From the NCBI GenBank assembly GCA_027053695.1, contig JALUHL010000211.1:1-7216 (forward strand): 7,216 nucleotides of DNA, read 5' to 3'. The position numbers and the translations under genes were made by a program. The notes under the pieces were generated by a model that saw only the letters and a list, made by a program, of their open reading frames with translations, ran no database searches and had not been told where the DNA came from. Shown here one piece after another: positions 6,285 through 7,216 of the stretch; the stretch's first letter is position 1, and every line of letters begins with the position of its first letter. Source of the stretch: Ghiorsea sp. (GTDB taxonomy: Bacteria; Pseudomonadota; Zetaproteobacteria; Mariprofundales; Mariprofundaceae).

Positions 6285-7216
6285 TTGACAGAAAACGAAC
6301 AAAATAAGGCAAACCTTGCAGATAAAGGCTCGAATCTAGCCAATCTGCTGGATAATGCTTATATTGTGATTGGGTTGGATGGTGCAATTCAAGAGGTCAA
6401 TGCATCAGCGCAACATTTGTTGGGATTAACCGCAGATGCTCTGGTTGGGCATGATTTTTTCTCGCGCTGGGTAGTGCCGAATATGGGCAGTGCCTTGGTT
6501 GACCAAGTGATTGCAGAGCGTCTGGTTCGTGGATTTGAAACGGATATGAAGCGAGCCGATGGGGAAACTTTTATTGCATCGATTAACGCACAGCTGGTTA
6601 TCAATCAGACGGACTACAGTAAAGTGATTGAATGCATTGTGTCTGATATTACCGAAACCCAGAAGAAACAAGAAGAATTTGCGGAAACATTACGTTCGGT
6701 GACGGGCGGGATTGCGCATGTGATTAACAATCAAATGGCATCGGTGGTGGGTACGGCAGATTTAATCAAAATGGAGCTCGGTGATAGACCTGAGCTTGCC
6801 AAAAAATTAGAAAGTATTTCTAAGAGCGGCATGCAAGCCAGTGGTGTGGCACACAATTTGGTGGATTACGCAGACACCGCAGATAATTTGGTGATGGAAG
6901 AATTGTATCCAGGGGATGCAATTCAGGCTATGGAAAAGTATTATCATGATGAGTTGGAAGCTGAACAACCCCGTAAGTTTAGGGTAAGGTCTAAAGAGAA
7001 GCTGCATAGGGTATTTGCCAACAAAGAAAGTATCATCACCATGCTCAAGCATTTGTTGGATAATGCGGTGGATGCAACAGAAAATCATGGCATCATTATT
7101 GTAACCGCTAAAAATGTAGTCTTGCAGCATAAGAAAACAGGGCTGAACAAAGCTTATGTGATGCTTGCCGTTGAGGATCATGGGCATGGCATGGATACAG
7201 CAACCCAGCATAAGAT
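6285..7216 (+). CDS. PAS-domain sensor histidine kinase, C-terminus cut by window edge
   Basis: A two-component sensor kinase, autophosphorylating on histidine; 310 codons are visible and the frame is open at the right edge. No membrane segment is seen, so it appears cytoplasmic. From the TTG start: a PAS domain (about 18-125: NLLDNAYIVIGLDGAIQEVN, ending ECIVSDITE), a short linker coil, a dimerisation/phosphoacceptor helix with GGIAHVINNQM (141-151, H145), and an HATPase domain with N-box HLLDNAVDA (256-264, N260) and the adenine-binding EDHGHGMD (297-304, D298). The rest of the ATPase domain, including the second glycine box, and any receiver domain lie beyond the edge. The TTG at 6285 is the first possible start after an in-frame TAA at 6279, with AAAGGA about ten bases upstream. 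Ligand and response regulator are unknown; divergent placement suggests but does not show control of the operon. Confidence 0.88.
   Translation, partial: MTENEQNKANLADKGSNLANLLDNAYIVIGLDGAIQEVNASAQHLLGLTADALVGHDFFSRWVVPNMGSALVDQVIAERLVRGFETDMKRADGETFIASINAQLVINQTDYSKVIECIVSDITETQKKQEEFAETLRSVTGGIAHVINNQMASVVGTADLIKMELGDRPELAKKLESISKSGMQASGVAHNLVDYADTADNLVMEELYPGDAIQAMEKYYHDELEAEQPRKFRVRSKEKLHRVFANKESIITMLKHLLDNAVDATENHGIIIVTAKNVVLQHKKTGLNKAYVMLAVEDHGHGMDTATQHK

Noticed and set aside
6285..6290. Perfect TTGACA resembling a -35 promoter box
   Set aside because: It is the first two codons of the kinase frame (TTG ACA) and no -10-like hexamer lies 15-19 bases downstream.
6389..7211. Minus-strand open frames opposite the kinase (6389-6604, 6426-6671, 6807-7211)
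   Set aside because: They lie entirely opposite the PAS, HisKA and HATPase motifs of the plus-strand kinase and have no recognisable domains or convincing starts.

Overview
The window looks like chromosomal DNA of a Gram-negative bacterium of moderate GC content. The evidence is an envelope-polysaccharide operon, a signal-peptide protein that appears to be periplasmic, Shine-Dalgarno-led starts, and a GGIAH-type sensor kinase. The protein styles would fit a marine or aquatic proteobacterium, perhaps a zetaproteobacterium; that placement is impression only.

Layout: positions 1-6129 hold seven genes, all on the minus strand and packed almost without gaps. In order of transcription they are: an exported and membrane-anchored PHP-domain protein (6129-4621), a WbqC-family protein (4618-3923), a PIG-L/LmbE deacetylase (3926-3315), a DegT/DnrJ/EryC1 PLP aminotransferase (3312-2260), a WecA/MraY-family polyprenyl-phosphate sugar-1-phosphate transferase (2275-1145), the PLP-homeostasis protein YggS (1148-510) and pyrroline-5-carboxylate reductase ProC (508 to beyond position 1, C-terminal part missing). 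Junctions are -4, -16, +1, +2 or similar, so this is almost certainly one operon with translational coupling. A 155-base divergent intergenic region (6130-6284) separates it from a plus-strand PAS/histidine kinase gene that runs off the right edge.

How the genes may work together: the first five operon genes form a plausible set for making or modifying a lipid-linked amino sugar. The aminotransferase would install an amino group, the PIG-L enzyme would remove an N-acyl group, and the integral membrane transferase would start a glycan on undecaprenyl phosphate. The WbqC and PHP proteins have no established reaction. YggS and ProC are housekeeping genes; both aminotransferase and YggS bind PLP. 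The divergent kinase may control envelope or surface behaviour, but nothing in the sequence proves this.

Most interesting points: (i) the PHP protein has a transmembrane hairpin inserted in the middle of its catalytic domain, with charges that place both halves in the periplasm, and its first metal motif is altered; (ii) the kinase gene's leader has a good ribosome binding site buried in a predicted RNA hairpin, serving an ATG that meets an in-frame TAA after five codons, so that the kinase must apparently start at a TTG three bases after that stop.
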